From Neobacillus niacini (GTDB lineage: Bacteria > Bacillota > Bacilli > Bacillales > Cytobacillaceae): a stretch of DNA of 64,000 bases. The notes below the pieces were generated by a model. The model made no database searches and was not told the DNA's origin. It saw only the letters and a program-made list of their open reading frames with translations. Made by a program: the position numbers and the translations under genes. Shown piece after piece: positions 46,176 to 55,900 of the stretch. Numbering within the stretch: the stretch's first letter is position 1; each line of letters opens with the position of its first letter. The DNA lies in assembly GCF_019749295.1 (NCBI RefSeq), contig NZ_JACWFG010000001.1, positions 84,604 to 148,603 of the forward strand, given 5' to 3'.

Positions 46176-47351
46176 TTAACCCTTTAGTAATTCTTTAGCA
46201 ATCGTATTTTTCTGAATCTCTGAAGTACCAGTAAGAATTCTGTACATACGTGAACTTCTGTACATTTTTTCTACAGGGTGCCCTTTAACCAACCCTTGAG
46301 AACCGAATATTTGGATGGCCTTATCAGCAACGCGGTTGTTTACTTCTGAGGCAAACAGCTTCGCCATGGACGCTCCAGCACGTTCTTCCTCTCCTCGGTC
46401 AATTTTTTCAACCACATCATAGACCATACATCTAGCTGCGTAGATTTCTGTTGCCATTTCCGCAAGCATATGCTGTATTGCCTGAAAATCACCAATAGGA
46501 CGCCCGAATTGAACCCTTGTTTTAGCCTGCTCTATTGATAGATCAAGAAGGTGCTGAGCCATCCCGATAAAGCCGGCTGCATGAGAAGCGCGGTTTGTAT
46601 TAATTCTTTTTAATCCAAGCAGCAAGCCTTTTCCTGGTGCTCCAATTATGTTGGAGGAGGGAACTCGGCATTGATTAAAGATTAATTCTGCATGTATACG
46701 TTCACCTGATATTGGTACTTGAATATTGCCGAGTTCAAAACCGGAATTTTCTGATGTTTTTTTATCTACGATAAATGCAGTAATTCTCGGCTTCTCAGCT
46801 TCTACTATTTCTTTAGCTATGACAATAGCAAAATCTGCGTATGGGGCGGCACTGATAAAATGCTTTTTCCCGGTTAATATATACTCGTCCCCGTCTCTAA
46901 CAGCTGTCGTTTGGATAGCAAATGCATCGGACCCAGCATTAGGCTCTGTAAGTGCAAAACAGCAGCTAGTTTCACCGGTAACGACAGGCATAACATATTT
47001 TTCAATTTGCTCTGAAGTAAAACTTTCTAACATCTGCCCGATTCTAAGCGGCCCGCCAATTTCTCCGAGTACCTGCCCCCAGAGAACAGCTCCCGAACGT
47101 GCCAGCTCTTCCTTAAACAAACATAATCCTTTTAAGCTGATGTCCTGTCCTCCAAATTCTTTTGGAAGGTTTATTCCATAAAACCCAAATTCTCTTGATC
47201 GCTTTCTGACCCAATGAATCGCTTCCATCGGAATATCGTCTTCAGCATTCAACTGGTGCTCTTTTTCATATGGAAGCAATTCATTTTGGATGAAATCTCT
47301 TAATATTTCATGAAGTAACTTTAAGTTCTCTACTATTACCGTCGACATCAA
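46176..47351 (-). CDS. Acyl-CoA dehydrogenase
   Basis: A 391-residue FAD-linked acyl-CoA dehydrogenase, first step of beta-oxidation or of a branched-acid route. N-terminal helices, FALTEPNAGSDAFAIQTTA (flavin contact, about 130-148), then ITGxKHFIS-like LTGKKHFISAA, and C-terminal RVQFGRPIGDFQAIQHMLA, QIFGSQGLVKGHPVEKMYR and ILTGTSEIQKNTIA. The glutamate of TGTSE or a nearby residue is the usual base. It lies upstream of the acyl-CoA ligase in the same unit, and divergence of the LysR gene is absent (both are on the minus strand). It probably acts on the fatty acyl-CoA made from alkyl-sulfate alcohols. Confidence 0.92.
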   Translation of the reverse strand: MMSTVIVENLKLLHEILRDFIQNELLPYEKEHQLNAEDDIPMEAIHWVRKRSREFGFYGINLPKEFGGQDISLKGLCLFKEELARSGAVLWGQVLGEIGGPLRIGQMLESFTSEQIEKYVMPVVTGETSCCFALTEPNAGSDAFAIQTTAVRDGDEYILTGKKHFISAAPYADFAIVIAKEIVEAEKPRITAFIVDKKTSENSGFELGNIQVPISGERIHAELIFNQCRVPSSNIIGAPGKGLLLGLKRINTNRASHAAGFIGMAQHLLDLSIEQAKTRVQFGRPIGDFQAIQHMLAEMATEIYAARCMVYDVVEKIDRGEEERAGASMAKLFASEVNNRVADKAIQIFGSQGLVKGHPVEKMYRSSRMYRILTGTSEIQKNTIAKELLKG

Positions 47352-47469
47352 TTTCCCTTCTTTCCATCTTGTTAATTTTTTAAATCTTAAGAAAATTATA
47401 TATATAAAATTATTTGAAGTAAAATAACGATATATTATACAAACTTAAATATTATTGATATAAAATCAA

Positions 47470-47502
47470 TAAAAAAAGTCCCCTATCATAAAGATAGGAA
47501 AC
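47470..47502 (-). terminator. Terminator after the LysR gene
   Basis: CCTATC-TTTAT-GATAGG then GGACTTTTTTTATT on the minus strand, just past the stop. The stem is short but the U tract is strong. Confidence 0.75.
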
Positions 47503-47504
47503 TA

Positions 47505-48410
47505 TTATTTTAGAGTAGCTGTGTAGAACTCAAGACATCTGATAAACTCTTTAGCAGCCTTTGAAAAATGCTGTTTCTTTGAACGAACCCAGCCAAACTC
47601 CAGGGAAATATTATTTTGATTAGCAAATGGAATGTGAACAAGTTCTCCGCTAGTGTAATACGGATCATGGCCTAAGCCTATGTCGTAAGAAAACGAAATC
47701 GCCAATCCTTCAGCAACGGTTTTTTTTATTATTTCTGTATTATTGGTATAGAATAAAATATCCATCTCGCCATATTGATTAAAAAAGTCCTGGATAAACG
47801 CTTTCATTTTTGGACCATTATAAACAACAAGACTTTGATTAATCAGTTCTTCTGGACTTATGTTTTTTCGGTTAGCCAACGGGGAATTCTTACTGACAGA
47901 AACCATTACATTTGCTTCCATCAAGGATTGATATTGCAACTCTTCCTCGTTTTGTTTTTCTTTCGGAATATTTAATAGGCCGATGTCAATTTTGTTATTT
48001 AAGACGTCATGAATGACCTCCTGCCCTCCTTTTTCATCCATTAATATTTTTACATTGGGATACTTTTTCTTAAATAAGGCCAAGGATTTAGGCAAAACTG
48101 TAAGAAATAATCCTTGAGTGGATGATAGTCGCAGTTCTTTTTCCATTGTGCTCGTTTGCAATTGGGCACTTTCTTTTATTTCTTCCAGCTTGCTCATTAC
48201 TTCGTAAGCTTTTTGAATGATTTCCATTCCTTCTTCTGTCGGAATGGTACCTGACCGCGACCGTTTAAAGATTTTTATCCCTAATTCTTTCTCGAGGCTC
48301 GTAATGGCCATGCTGATTCCAGCCTGGGAAATATGGAGACTTTCAGAAGCATTGGAAATAGAACGCATCTCAGCAACCTTAATGATATATTCAAATTGTT
48401 CAATATTCAT
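47505..48410 (-). CDS. LysR-family transcription regulator
   Basis: A 301-residue LysR regulator. The N-terminal helix-turn-helix (about 1-60) reads MNIEQFEYIIKVAEMRSISNASESLHISQAGISMAI-like residues with KELGIKIFKRS after it. The effector domain (about 90-295) has two Rossmann-like lobes, with IGLLNIPK and VVYNG segments. The ATG follows GGGGAATCATCC; an upstream frame extension has no ribosome site. It lies between the disrupted MFS gene and the acyl-CoA dehydrogenase gene, all on the minus strand, so it is likely to control these and the alkylsulfatase. The ligand cannot be inferred. Confidence 0.92.
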   Translation of the reverse strand: MNIEQFEYIIKVAEMRSISNASESLHISQAGISMAITSLEKELGIKIFKRSRSGTIPTEEGMEIIQKAYEVMSKLEEIKESAQLQTSTMEKELRLSSTQGLFLTVLPKSLALFKKKYPNVKILMDEKGGQEVIHDVLNNKIDIGLLNIPKEKQNEEELQYQSLMEANVMVSVSKNSPLANRKNISPEELINQSLVVYNGPKMKAFIQDFFNQYGEMDILFYTNNTEIIKKTVAEGLAISFSYDIGLGHDPYYTSGELVHIPFANQNNISLEFGWVRSKKQHFSKAAKEFIRCLEFYTATLK

Positions 48411-48548
48411 GGATGATTCCCCTTTTATTTCTCTTAATAGAATCATACCTTTAATAGAACAGCCATTCAATCATAGAGAAAGAGAATTTTTGAGCTTACT
48501 GTTTACTAACCGTCTACCTAGGGCTCCTCTAGTTTATTAAAAACACAT

Positions 48549-49787
48549 TTAAATGACAGCGCTATTATTTTCTAATTCTTTTAAAGACTTTTCTGAATGA
48601 TTTTTAATAGATAGTGCAACAATTGACCCTACCAAGGCGGCTATTACTAAAAACCAGAATGCTGCATTATATGAGCCGTTAAACAGGCTAATAATCACGC
48701 CAATCGCTACTGGAGACACCGCGCCGGCAATCTGACCAGCAAAAGTCACAAGCCCGGAAGCAGAACCTGTAAGTTCCTTTGGTGCGTATTTTATGACAAT
48801 TGTATAAAGAACTGTTCCGAAGAAAGCAAGGGCAACGGAGTTGAGAGTAAGATACGTAATGAAAATGGCAACAGAGGTTGCTTTTGACATAAGAAATAGA
48901 AAAATCGCCGATAGTAAAGCTCCTGCTGCAGCTAAGTACTTCTCACGTCCAGCCATATATTTATCCAAAACCCAGCCGCTGACATTAAACATCAGAAAGC
49001 CGACCACATAAGGGAGGGCCATAAGACCTCCGGCAGCAACAATGTCAACTCCTTTTTCCTTTACTAAGTAGATAGGCATCCATGAGATAAGACCATAGTT
49101 AATGATGTTGGATAAAAACTAAAATGAAATGAGTTTCCAAATATTATCAATTTTTAGTATTTGCTTTAAAGGAACTTTATTTCTTTTCTGAGTTCCTTCT
49201 TCATTTCCTCTACTTTCTTGTGGTTTTAGGATAAACCAAAACGCGAATGAAACCAAAATGCCCATGATACCAGCGATGGAGAACATCCCCCGCCAGCCGA
49301 ATGCCACTACCAAGGAGGCAGCAAGTGCAGTACCTAATATCCCACCCACATTTTGGGCGGAGAGGAAAAAGGAATTGGCACGTCCACGTTCATTTAAAGG
49401 AAAATGATCCCGAATGGTTGACATACTTGCCGGATAAAAAGGACCTTCCCCTAATCCGAAAAGGAAACGAACCAATAATAATGAAACAAAAGACCAAGCG
49501 AATCCGGTTGCAAGAGTAAATAAAGACCAACTAAACAGGGCGACTGTAATCATGACCCTTGCACCAAATTTATCTGTCATCCACCCGCCAAGTGGCTGCA
49601 TTAAGGAGTAACTGACAAAAAATATACTGATTAATAAGCCTGTCTGGGATGTACTTAGATTAAACTCATCCCCCATAGGAATAATCGCTACATTAATGGC
49701 CACACGATCAAAAAAACTTAAAACCATTCCAATAAATAATAGACCACTAATAACAATTTTCCGTTTTTTACTGGCATACGTCTCCAT
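48549..49787 (-). pseudogene. MFS transporter (ACS-like) broken by one amber codon
   Basis: The two open parts (49119-49787 and 48549-49079) are in the same frame and together give one 12-helix MFS permease of about 412 residues. The break is a single TAG at 49119-49121; reading on gives FLSNIINYGLISWMPIYLV, the expected helix-7 sequence. The N-terminus FFDRVAINVAIIP and GGWMTDKFGARVM resemble the anion:cation symporter family. A Trp, Gln, Glu, Leu or Lys codon would restore it. Either a recent nonsense mutation, a sequencing error or read-through. It sits between the LysR gene and the alkylsulfatase and may have carried their substrate. Confidence 0.85.
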
Positions 49788-49830
49788 TCACTGTCACTCC
49801 TTTTTAATCATACATTTTTTGTTTCCTGTG

Positions 49831-51822
49831 CTAAGGTGTTACGATATTTACTTTTGGATTAAACTGATCTAGTAAAGATAGGAATTCTTTAAAACTGTCT
49901 TTGTCACCAGAAATAGATACCTTGCCGGCTGCCGCCATTTTATCTAAATCCTCTCGTCCGAGAGTAATGAGATAAAATGAGACTTTATCTATTGTGATTG
50001 TAGTATTCGGTTCTGACGCTGACTTACCTTCTTTGTAATTTACAACAGAATTTCCTAACGTTATCATATAATTTGTATTTAAATCGGTAAACTTAACATT
50101 AAATGCCAAATTCTTATTTTCTGCTTTTGTGCCATTTAATTTTATAGACAGAAAGTTTAAGAAATCGTCCATTGGCATATTTAACAACGTATCTAAATTC
50201 ATCATCCCGCCAGACCCCTTCGAATCTGCTACGCCATTCCTTAACTCCTGAGCCCCAGTAAGATAGAAGTTTCTCCAAACAGAAGATTCCGCAGTGTATC
50301 CTAATTGCTCATAAGCTTTGGCTAGCAAATCTTTTGCCTGTTTATTATTTGGATTAGCCATCACCACATGCTTTAATACTTGAGCTACCCAGCGATATTC
50401 ACCTTTGGTATAGTCTTGTTTTGCTTGTTTAAGGACATTTTTTTCGCCGCCCATATATTGCACATATTTTGCACCTGCTTCCTCTTGTGCCAATGGATCC
50501 AAATCAGATGGATTGCCGCTAAAATAGCCTAAATAATAATTGTAAACTGCTTTTACATTGTGCTTTAGTGTTCCGTAATAACCACGATTCGCCCAAACTT
50601 TATCTAAGCTCTCAGGGAGTTGTATCTTTTCAGCGATTTCATCCGCGGTATATCCTAAATTAGCTAAACGAATGGTTTGGTCATGGATATATTTATATAA
50701 ATCCCGTTGACTTTTCAGCTGATCTAATACCTGAGCTTTTCCCCATATCGGCCATGAATGGGCTGTAACCATTACGTCTACTTCTTCGTTTCCATATAAA
50801 TCTACTGTTTGTTCAAGTGCTTCCACCCATTTCAAGGTATCTCGAGTTTTAGCTCCTCTTAATGTATAAATATTATGTAACGTGTGTCCTGTATTTTCTG
50901 CTACCACTAAGGTTTTGTAATCATGTATATAGTAGTGCATTTCAGCTGGTGCTTCTGTATGCGGGGTTAATAAAAACTTAAATGTTATTCCGTCTATTTC
51001 CATTGTTTGGACATCTTCCTTTACCTCCTCAGTTGGAGGCATATAGCTAAAAGTCCCGTTACTTAATCCCGGGCCAATCCCGGAAGTAACAAAACCCTTC
51101 TCATTAGCAGGCAATAAATTACCGAACATATATCCTGCACGTCGAGACATAATTGTACCTAAAAGGATGTTTTCGCTGAGTGCTTCTTCGTTAAAACCGG
51201 TTGGTACAATAATCGGAACATTTGCCGGATCCGCAGCAAACTCAGCAACGCCTTTAATCCCGCCAAAGTGGTCGACGTGGCTATGACTTATGACAATGGC
51301 ACTCACCGGTTTTTTAGGTCGATGTTCAAAATATAGTTCCATTGCCGCCTTTGCCGTTTCAATGTTTGAAAGCGCATCCAAAATAATCAATCCTGTTTTG
51401 CCTTCAACAATGGTAAGTACGGATAAATCTTGTCCACGAACTTGATAAACACCATCTACCACTTTGAATAAGCCTGAAATATTTTGTAGTTGGGCTTGTC
51501 TCCATAAGCTGGGATTAACTGTATGAGCTGCTGTTATATCCTGTTTAATAAACGAATATTGATTACTGTCCCACACAACGGAACCTTTTGCATTTTTGAT
51601 TGGACTCATATTTAACGGTGCAATAAATCCTTTATGAGCATTTTCGAAATCCAGCACATCGGAAAAATTCAACTCGTCATAAACTGCCTTATTAGCTAAG
51701 ATTGTAGTACTAGATGCCGGCATTGGTTTATTGGATTCAGCTTTTGTGAAAGTAGGACTTACCAATAATGAAAGGGCAATAGGAACCGTAAGTGTACCCT
51801 TTATTAAAGATTTTTTTAACAT
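49831..51822 (-). CDS. Secreted alkylsulfatase (SdsA-type, metallo-beta-lactamase fold)
   Basis: A 663-residue type III alkylsulfatase that hydrolyses primary alkyl sulfates such as dodecyl sulfate to alcohol and sulfate. A signal peptide (about 1-28, ending TKA) directs export. The MBL domain has the zinc motif HSHVDH (180-185), AENTGHTLHNIYTLRG near 300 and MVTAHSWPIWG. An alpha-helical dimerisation domain follows (about 390-540). The C-terminal SCP2-like domain (about 555-663) binds the alkyl chain. The ATG has GAGGTGG six bases upstream. It is in a unit with an MFS gene, LysR, and fatty acid activation genes. Confidence 0.92.
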   Translation of the reverse strand: MLKKSLIKGTLTVPIALSLLVSPTFTKAESNKPMPASSTTILANKAVYDELNFSDVLDFENAHKGFIAPLNMSPIKNAKGSVVWDSNQYSFIKQDITAAHTVNPSLWRQAQLQNISGLFKVVDGVYQVRGQDLSVLTIVEGKTGLIILDALSNIETAKAAMELYFEHRPKKPVSAIVISHSHVDHFGGIKGVAEFAADPANVPIIVPTGFNEEALSENILLGTIMSRRAGYMFGNLLPANEKGFVTSGIGPGLSNGTFSYMPPTEEVKEDVQTMEIDGITFKFLLTPHTEAPAEMHYYIHDYKTLVVAENTGHTLHNIYTLRGAKTRDTLKWVEALEQTVDLYGNEEVDVMVTAHSWPIWGKAQVLDQLKSQRDLYKYIHDQTIRLANLGYTADEIAEKIQLPESLDKVWANRGYYGTLKHNVKAVYNYYLGYFSGNPSDLDPLAQEEAGAKYVQYMGGEKNVLKQAKQDYTKGEYRWVAQVLKHVVMANPNNKQAKDLLAKAYEQLGYTAESSVWRNFYLTGAQELRNGVADSKGSGGMMNLDTLLNMPMDDFLNFLSIKLNGTKAENKNLAFNVKFTDLNTNYMITLGNSVVNYKEGKSASEPNTTITIDKVSFYLITLGREDLDKMAAAGKVSISGDKDSFKEFLSLLDQFNPKVNIVTP

Positions 51823-51939
51823 GTTCATCCACCTCATTTTTTGAATTATCTAAATATATTTTATAATTAAACTTTCGTTAAGTAAATTTAGTATTATTAA
51901 TGGTAACTTCAATTTTATTTATATAAGAAAAAAGTAAAT

Positions 51940-51980
51940 GTGCTGAACAAAAAGAAGCTGCTCAGCATTTTGAGCAGCTT
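51940..51980 (-). terminator. Terminator after the 52-kb TIM-barrel gene
   Basis: AAGCTGCTCA-AAATGC-TGAGCAGCTT followed by CTTTTTG on the minus strand, about 40 bases past the stop. Confidence 0.85.
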
Positions 51981-52021
51981 GAAAATAAAATTTTTTCATC
52001 ATTTTCGGTCACTTATATCGT

Positions 52022-52873
52022 TTATACGTGACGATTACTCCTTTTATACAACTCTCTTAAAAAAAGAATACTTTCTTCAATATGCGGTTCTTTCGTAGCT
52101 TCCATTAAAACTTGAATGAACGGTTTTTTAGCCTTCAACATTTCAAATAATGCGTGATAATTTAATAATCCTTTACCGACAGGAACCGTTTTAATGCGGT
52201 TATTTTCAATAATAAAGTCTTTGGCGTGAAGGATAACAATCCGGTCGCCAAAAAGGTCAAATGCTTCATGAAAAACATCCTCTTGATTTTTGTAATTGTC
52301 TAGTGTCATGTAATTCACAGGATCAAAGATTACTTGAAGATTGTTAGACTCTACACAATCAAGAAGTCTTTTCATCACTCTAGGGGAATACACGGGATGA
52401 TTGACCCCGCCTTCTATGCCGACAATAACTCCAAATTTTTCTGCCTCTGCAACTAACTCCCGAACACTTTCCACAACGTCAAAAAAAGGTTGTTCTTTGA
52501 AGTTTTCTTCCGTATACCCCATTTTGGCGTTTACATTTCCTGTCTCTGTCCCTACAATGCTGCACCCGAAATCCCTTGCGAACCGGATATGCTCTTTAAA
52601 TCGGTCCATCGCTTTATTCCGCTCCGTTATATCAGGATGAATCATGTTAATATAACAGCCCAAGACGGCAATTTGAATATTTTTGTCCCGAAACGCATCC
52701 CCTATATATCTAGCAAAACCCGGACTCAAGGCTCCAGAGTCCGTATTAATATTTTTCAAAGATTTACTTAACGCTAACTGTACGGAAGTGAGCCCTTTAT
52801 CCGAAACTGCATTGACCAACTCCTCCAATGAATCTGCCTCAATATCATGCGCTCTAATTCCTATATTTATCAT
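52022..52873 (-). CDS. TIM-barrel sugar phosphate isomerase/epimerase
   Basis: A 283-residue xylose-isomerase-like TIM barrel. Metal-ligand segments include VGIEGGVNHPVY (about 134-145), VIFDPVNY (about 170-177), ILHAKDF (about 203-209) and QVLMEATKEPH near 250. The ATG follows AGGAGGTTATAATT; the preceding frame has no ribosome site. Only distantly like the other TIM-barrel protein at 32 kb. The substrate is not known; the neighbour is a pectate lyase gene 94 bases upstream, so a sugar or uronate derived from pectin is plausible. Confidence 0.86.
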   Translation of the reverse strand: MINIGIRAHDIEADSLEELVNAVSDKGLTSVQLALSKSLKNINTDSGALSPGFARYIGDAFRDKNIQIAVLGCYINMIHPDITERNKAMDRFKEHIRFARDFGCSIVGTETGNVNAKMGYTEENFKEQPFFDVVESVRELVAEAEKFGVIVGIEGGVNHPVYSPRVMKRLLDCVESNNLQVIFDPVNYMTLDNYKNQEDVFHEAFDLFGDRIVILHAKDFIIENNRIKTVPVGKGLLNYHALFEMLKAKKPFIQVLMEATKEPHIEESILFLRELYKRSNRHV

Positions 52874-52927
52874 AATTATAACCTCCTGAAATAGATGATT
52901 TCCAACATGTAATCTCGTTACATTCAA

Positions 52928-52959
52928 ATAGAGAGAGGTAATATTTATACCTCTCTCCT
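52928..52959 (-). terminator. Terminator after the PL9 gene
   Basis: GAGAGAGGT-ATAAATA-TTACCTCTCTC forms a strong stem on the minus strand ten bases past the stop, with a short U tract. Confidence 0.78.
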
Positions 52960-52967
52960 TTGAACTT

Positions 52968-55900
52968 TTATTTTACAGTGACCTTCGTTTCACCGTACAT
53001 AGCTTTACTAGATTTCAATTGACCCGTAATGATTACCGGAACATTCTTCCCCTTCTCTAGTAATCTAGAAATTTCTTTCCGTGAAAACTTCACCATAAAT
53101 TCCATATCTCCGTCTGCATCATAATCAGCGATTGGATTTTTACTATATCCTTTGTCACTGATTGGTTTAATTTCTCCATTTAATCTGATAGATGCAAATT
53201 CAATGTCCTCCAAATTAAATCCTTCTTGAAGATTCAAATAGATTGTAGCAACTCCATTGCCATTTAAAACAGTTGGATTAAATTCAACCTCTGTCAGTAC
53301 TCTGAACTGAAGGAAGTCACCCCAAATGATATTTCCTTCCCCATCTCTTTTAAAGGTTGTTACGTCCAGACTTGCAAAGTTTTCATCCGTTAGTTTTACT
53401 CCAGATTTATTCTCTGACACCTCACCATTAAACATGAAGTTCTTATCGGACTCTAACTCTGATGGGTAATTATCCCGGTTACGATAGTCTTTTTGGTAGG
53501 AGATAAACCCGTCAATCGTGAAGTCAGGCGTAATATTGGAATAGGTGGTAAATGTTAAGTTGCTGCCAGCGTTGTTAAAGGCAATATTGTTAATGGCAAT
53601 GACACCAGGGTTACTGTTACTTGTAAAACCGTCTGCTCCATTACCAAAAGCCATACTATTTTTGATGATATGTGGGACAGGGATGCCTTCGCCGCCAAGC
53701 TTAAAACCGTTTTTGTCACCACTGCCTACTGTTCCGTCTGTTAAAAATCCATTATTGTAGGCGATACTTCCTTCGATCAGTACTGGACCAATGGCACCAG
53801 AACCTGCTTTCGTATATAGATCCCAGCCATCATCGATGTTATGATGTGCGATACAGCCCCTGAATATATTACCCACACCTGATGTTAATTTCGCCGCAAA
53901 ACCATCTGCATTATTGTCAGAAGGGTCGCGGTTGTCAAATGAGGTACTGTTAAGTATAAGGTTATTTGATGGCCATTCAGATTTATCATTGGAATCATCT
54001 GTACGGCTGATTTGCAGACCTGTATCCCCATGTTCATAAAAACTGCTGTTTTCAATAATGTTATAGCTTCCACCGATGGTAAAGCCTTTCGTATTTGCTG
54101 CTGAACGTGCAAAATCAATTCCTTTCACATGCCAATAATTCCCGCTCAGCACAACACCTTCAGATTTCTTATTGAAGTCGATCACTGGTTTAGCACCAGG
54201 TGCGGCCACCAGATATTTCATTGCCTCCTTTGTCCCGTCATTATATTTGCGGATTTCCAGTTTCGAGTCTCGTACGTACTGACCGTCCTGTAGGACGATT
54301 TTCTGGCCATCACGTACAAAGTCAATGGCGGTATCTAAATCTAGCGGATTTTCGCTTGTCCCTATGCCCTTGCTTGTGCCCTCCGGTGATACATAAATGT
54401 CACCGCCAGGTACATAAGTTTTCATCGTAACCGTAAAGTTTTTGACGATTTTATCGTAGGATGTTAAAAATTGTGTATCGTTTGGTAAAAATGTAATACT
54501 AAAATTCGTATTTTCAGATGAAAGTGCTGCAGGAACTGAGTAGGTTTCACCGGCTTTTACTTCCTTATTTGAGCTGATTACTTCAATTCCTTGCTTAACA
54601 GTAAGAGTGCCATCCACCTTTGGCTTAACCATAAGATCATAGCTATCCTTTGATACCTTATCTAGAGATACGATGTTATAGTCTGGTACGACAGGTTGAG
54701 CGGGCGGTTTGACCTTAGGTGCATCCGTTGCGGCTGCCGTTACGTTGAAATCAATGTTGCTTACTTCTATCGTTGCAAGACGTGCTGTATAAAAACCAAC
54801 ATAAATCTTTGAATCTTGAACATTTAAGATTTCTGGATCAAAGAATATCTCTTCTTGTCCATTATTTAATTTTCCGGCATAACCGCTGTTTGTTTTTGTT
54901 AATGTCAGCCTGTAATCCTTGGCAGGGTAGGTATTATTCAGCTGAGGCTTTTCATTTTTCAACATGATTTTCTGGATACCCTTGCTGCCTGCACCATCAG
55001 GAGATTCTACACCGGTTCTAATAAATAATTGTGTACCATTCGCTTCCCTAGTACCACCGCTAAATCCTCCAATAGCAGCGATATTTGAAGCGAACACACT
55101 TGAATCACCGTCTTTACCAATTACATCTCTTGCCATGATTCCGAAGGATTCCTGGCCATCATGAGGATTTTTCGCATATTCTTTTACCTTAATGTCAGCG
55201 GACAACGTAAAATTATCTTTAACTGCATCGATTTCAGTATAATAGAAGGTAATACCGTCATGGTCTCCGGTTACTTTCCCTGCCCTGCCATCGAGCGCAA
55301 CAAGTTCAATGCTTCCATCCTCTTTAATGTTTGTAAAATTGGTATCGTGACCAGAAGATTGGCCAAAGCGAGTGTTTTTCCATGCATATTCGACAGGTTC
55401 TCTAACACTTACATTAAAAGAAATAGGCATAATACTGGAATCATTAGCAATAATCCCTACCTCATACGTTCCAGCAGAAGATGAATTAAATTTACTTGTA
55501 TCGACAGTATACTGATCAACTGATAATATTTCCTTATCCTGATTATCGTATATCTTGGATACTTCTAAATTGGACAAGTCCATTTCTTGACCTGTTTGAT
55601 AGGTTGTCATTGGATACTTGGTTATTTGGATACCAGTAAGTTCTTTTTCTTTAACGGCAACTTTCAAATTAGCTGTTTTTCCTTTATAGGAAATGACGAT
55701 CTCCTTTTCACCTGCAGCAGTTGTATCCAGTGAACTAACAGTATATTCATTCTTCATCAGCCTTACTTCATTACCGTCACTATAGGATGCGTAAACCACC
55801 ATACCATCGAGATCCAGCTCATCACCAATAAAATAAAGTGTTTTTTGTGGTGATTGGGTTATTTTTAGTTCATTTACTGCAGCATCCTTCACCTTTACAT

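Noticed and set aside
48549..49079. Separate half-size MFS gene
   Set aside because: It is in frame with the upstream half and the codons between complete the expected helix; the two are one gene with a stop codon.
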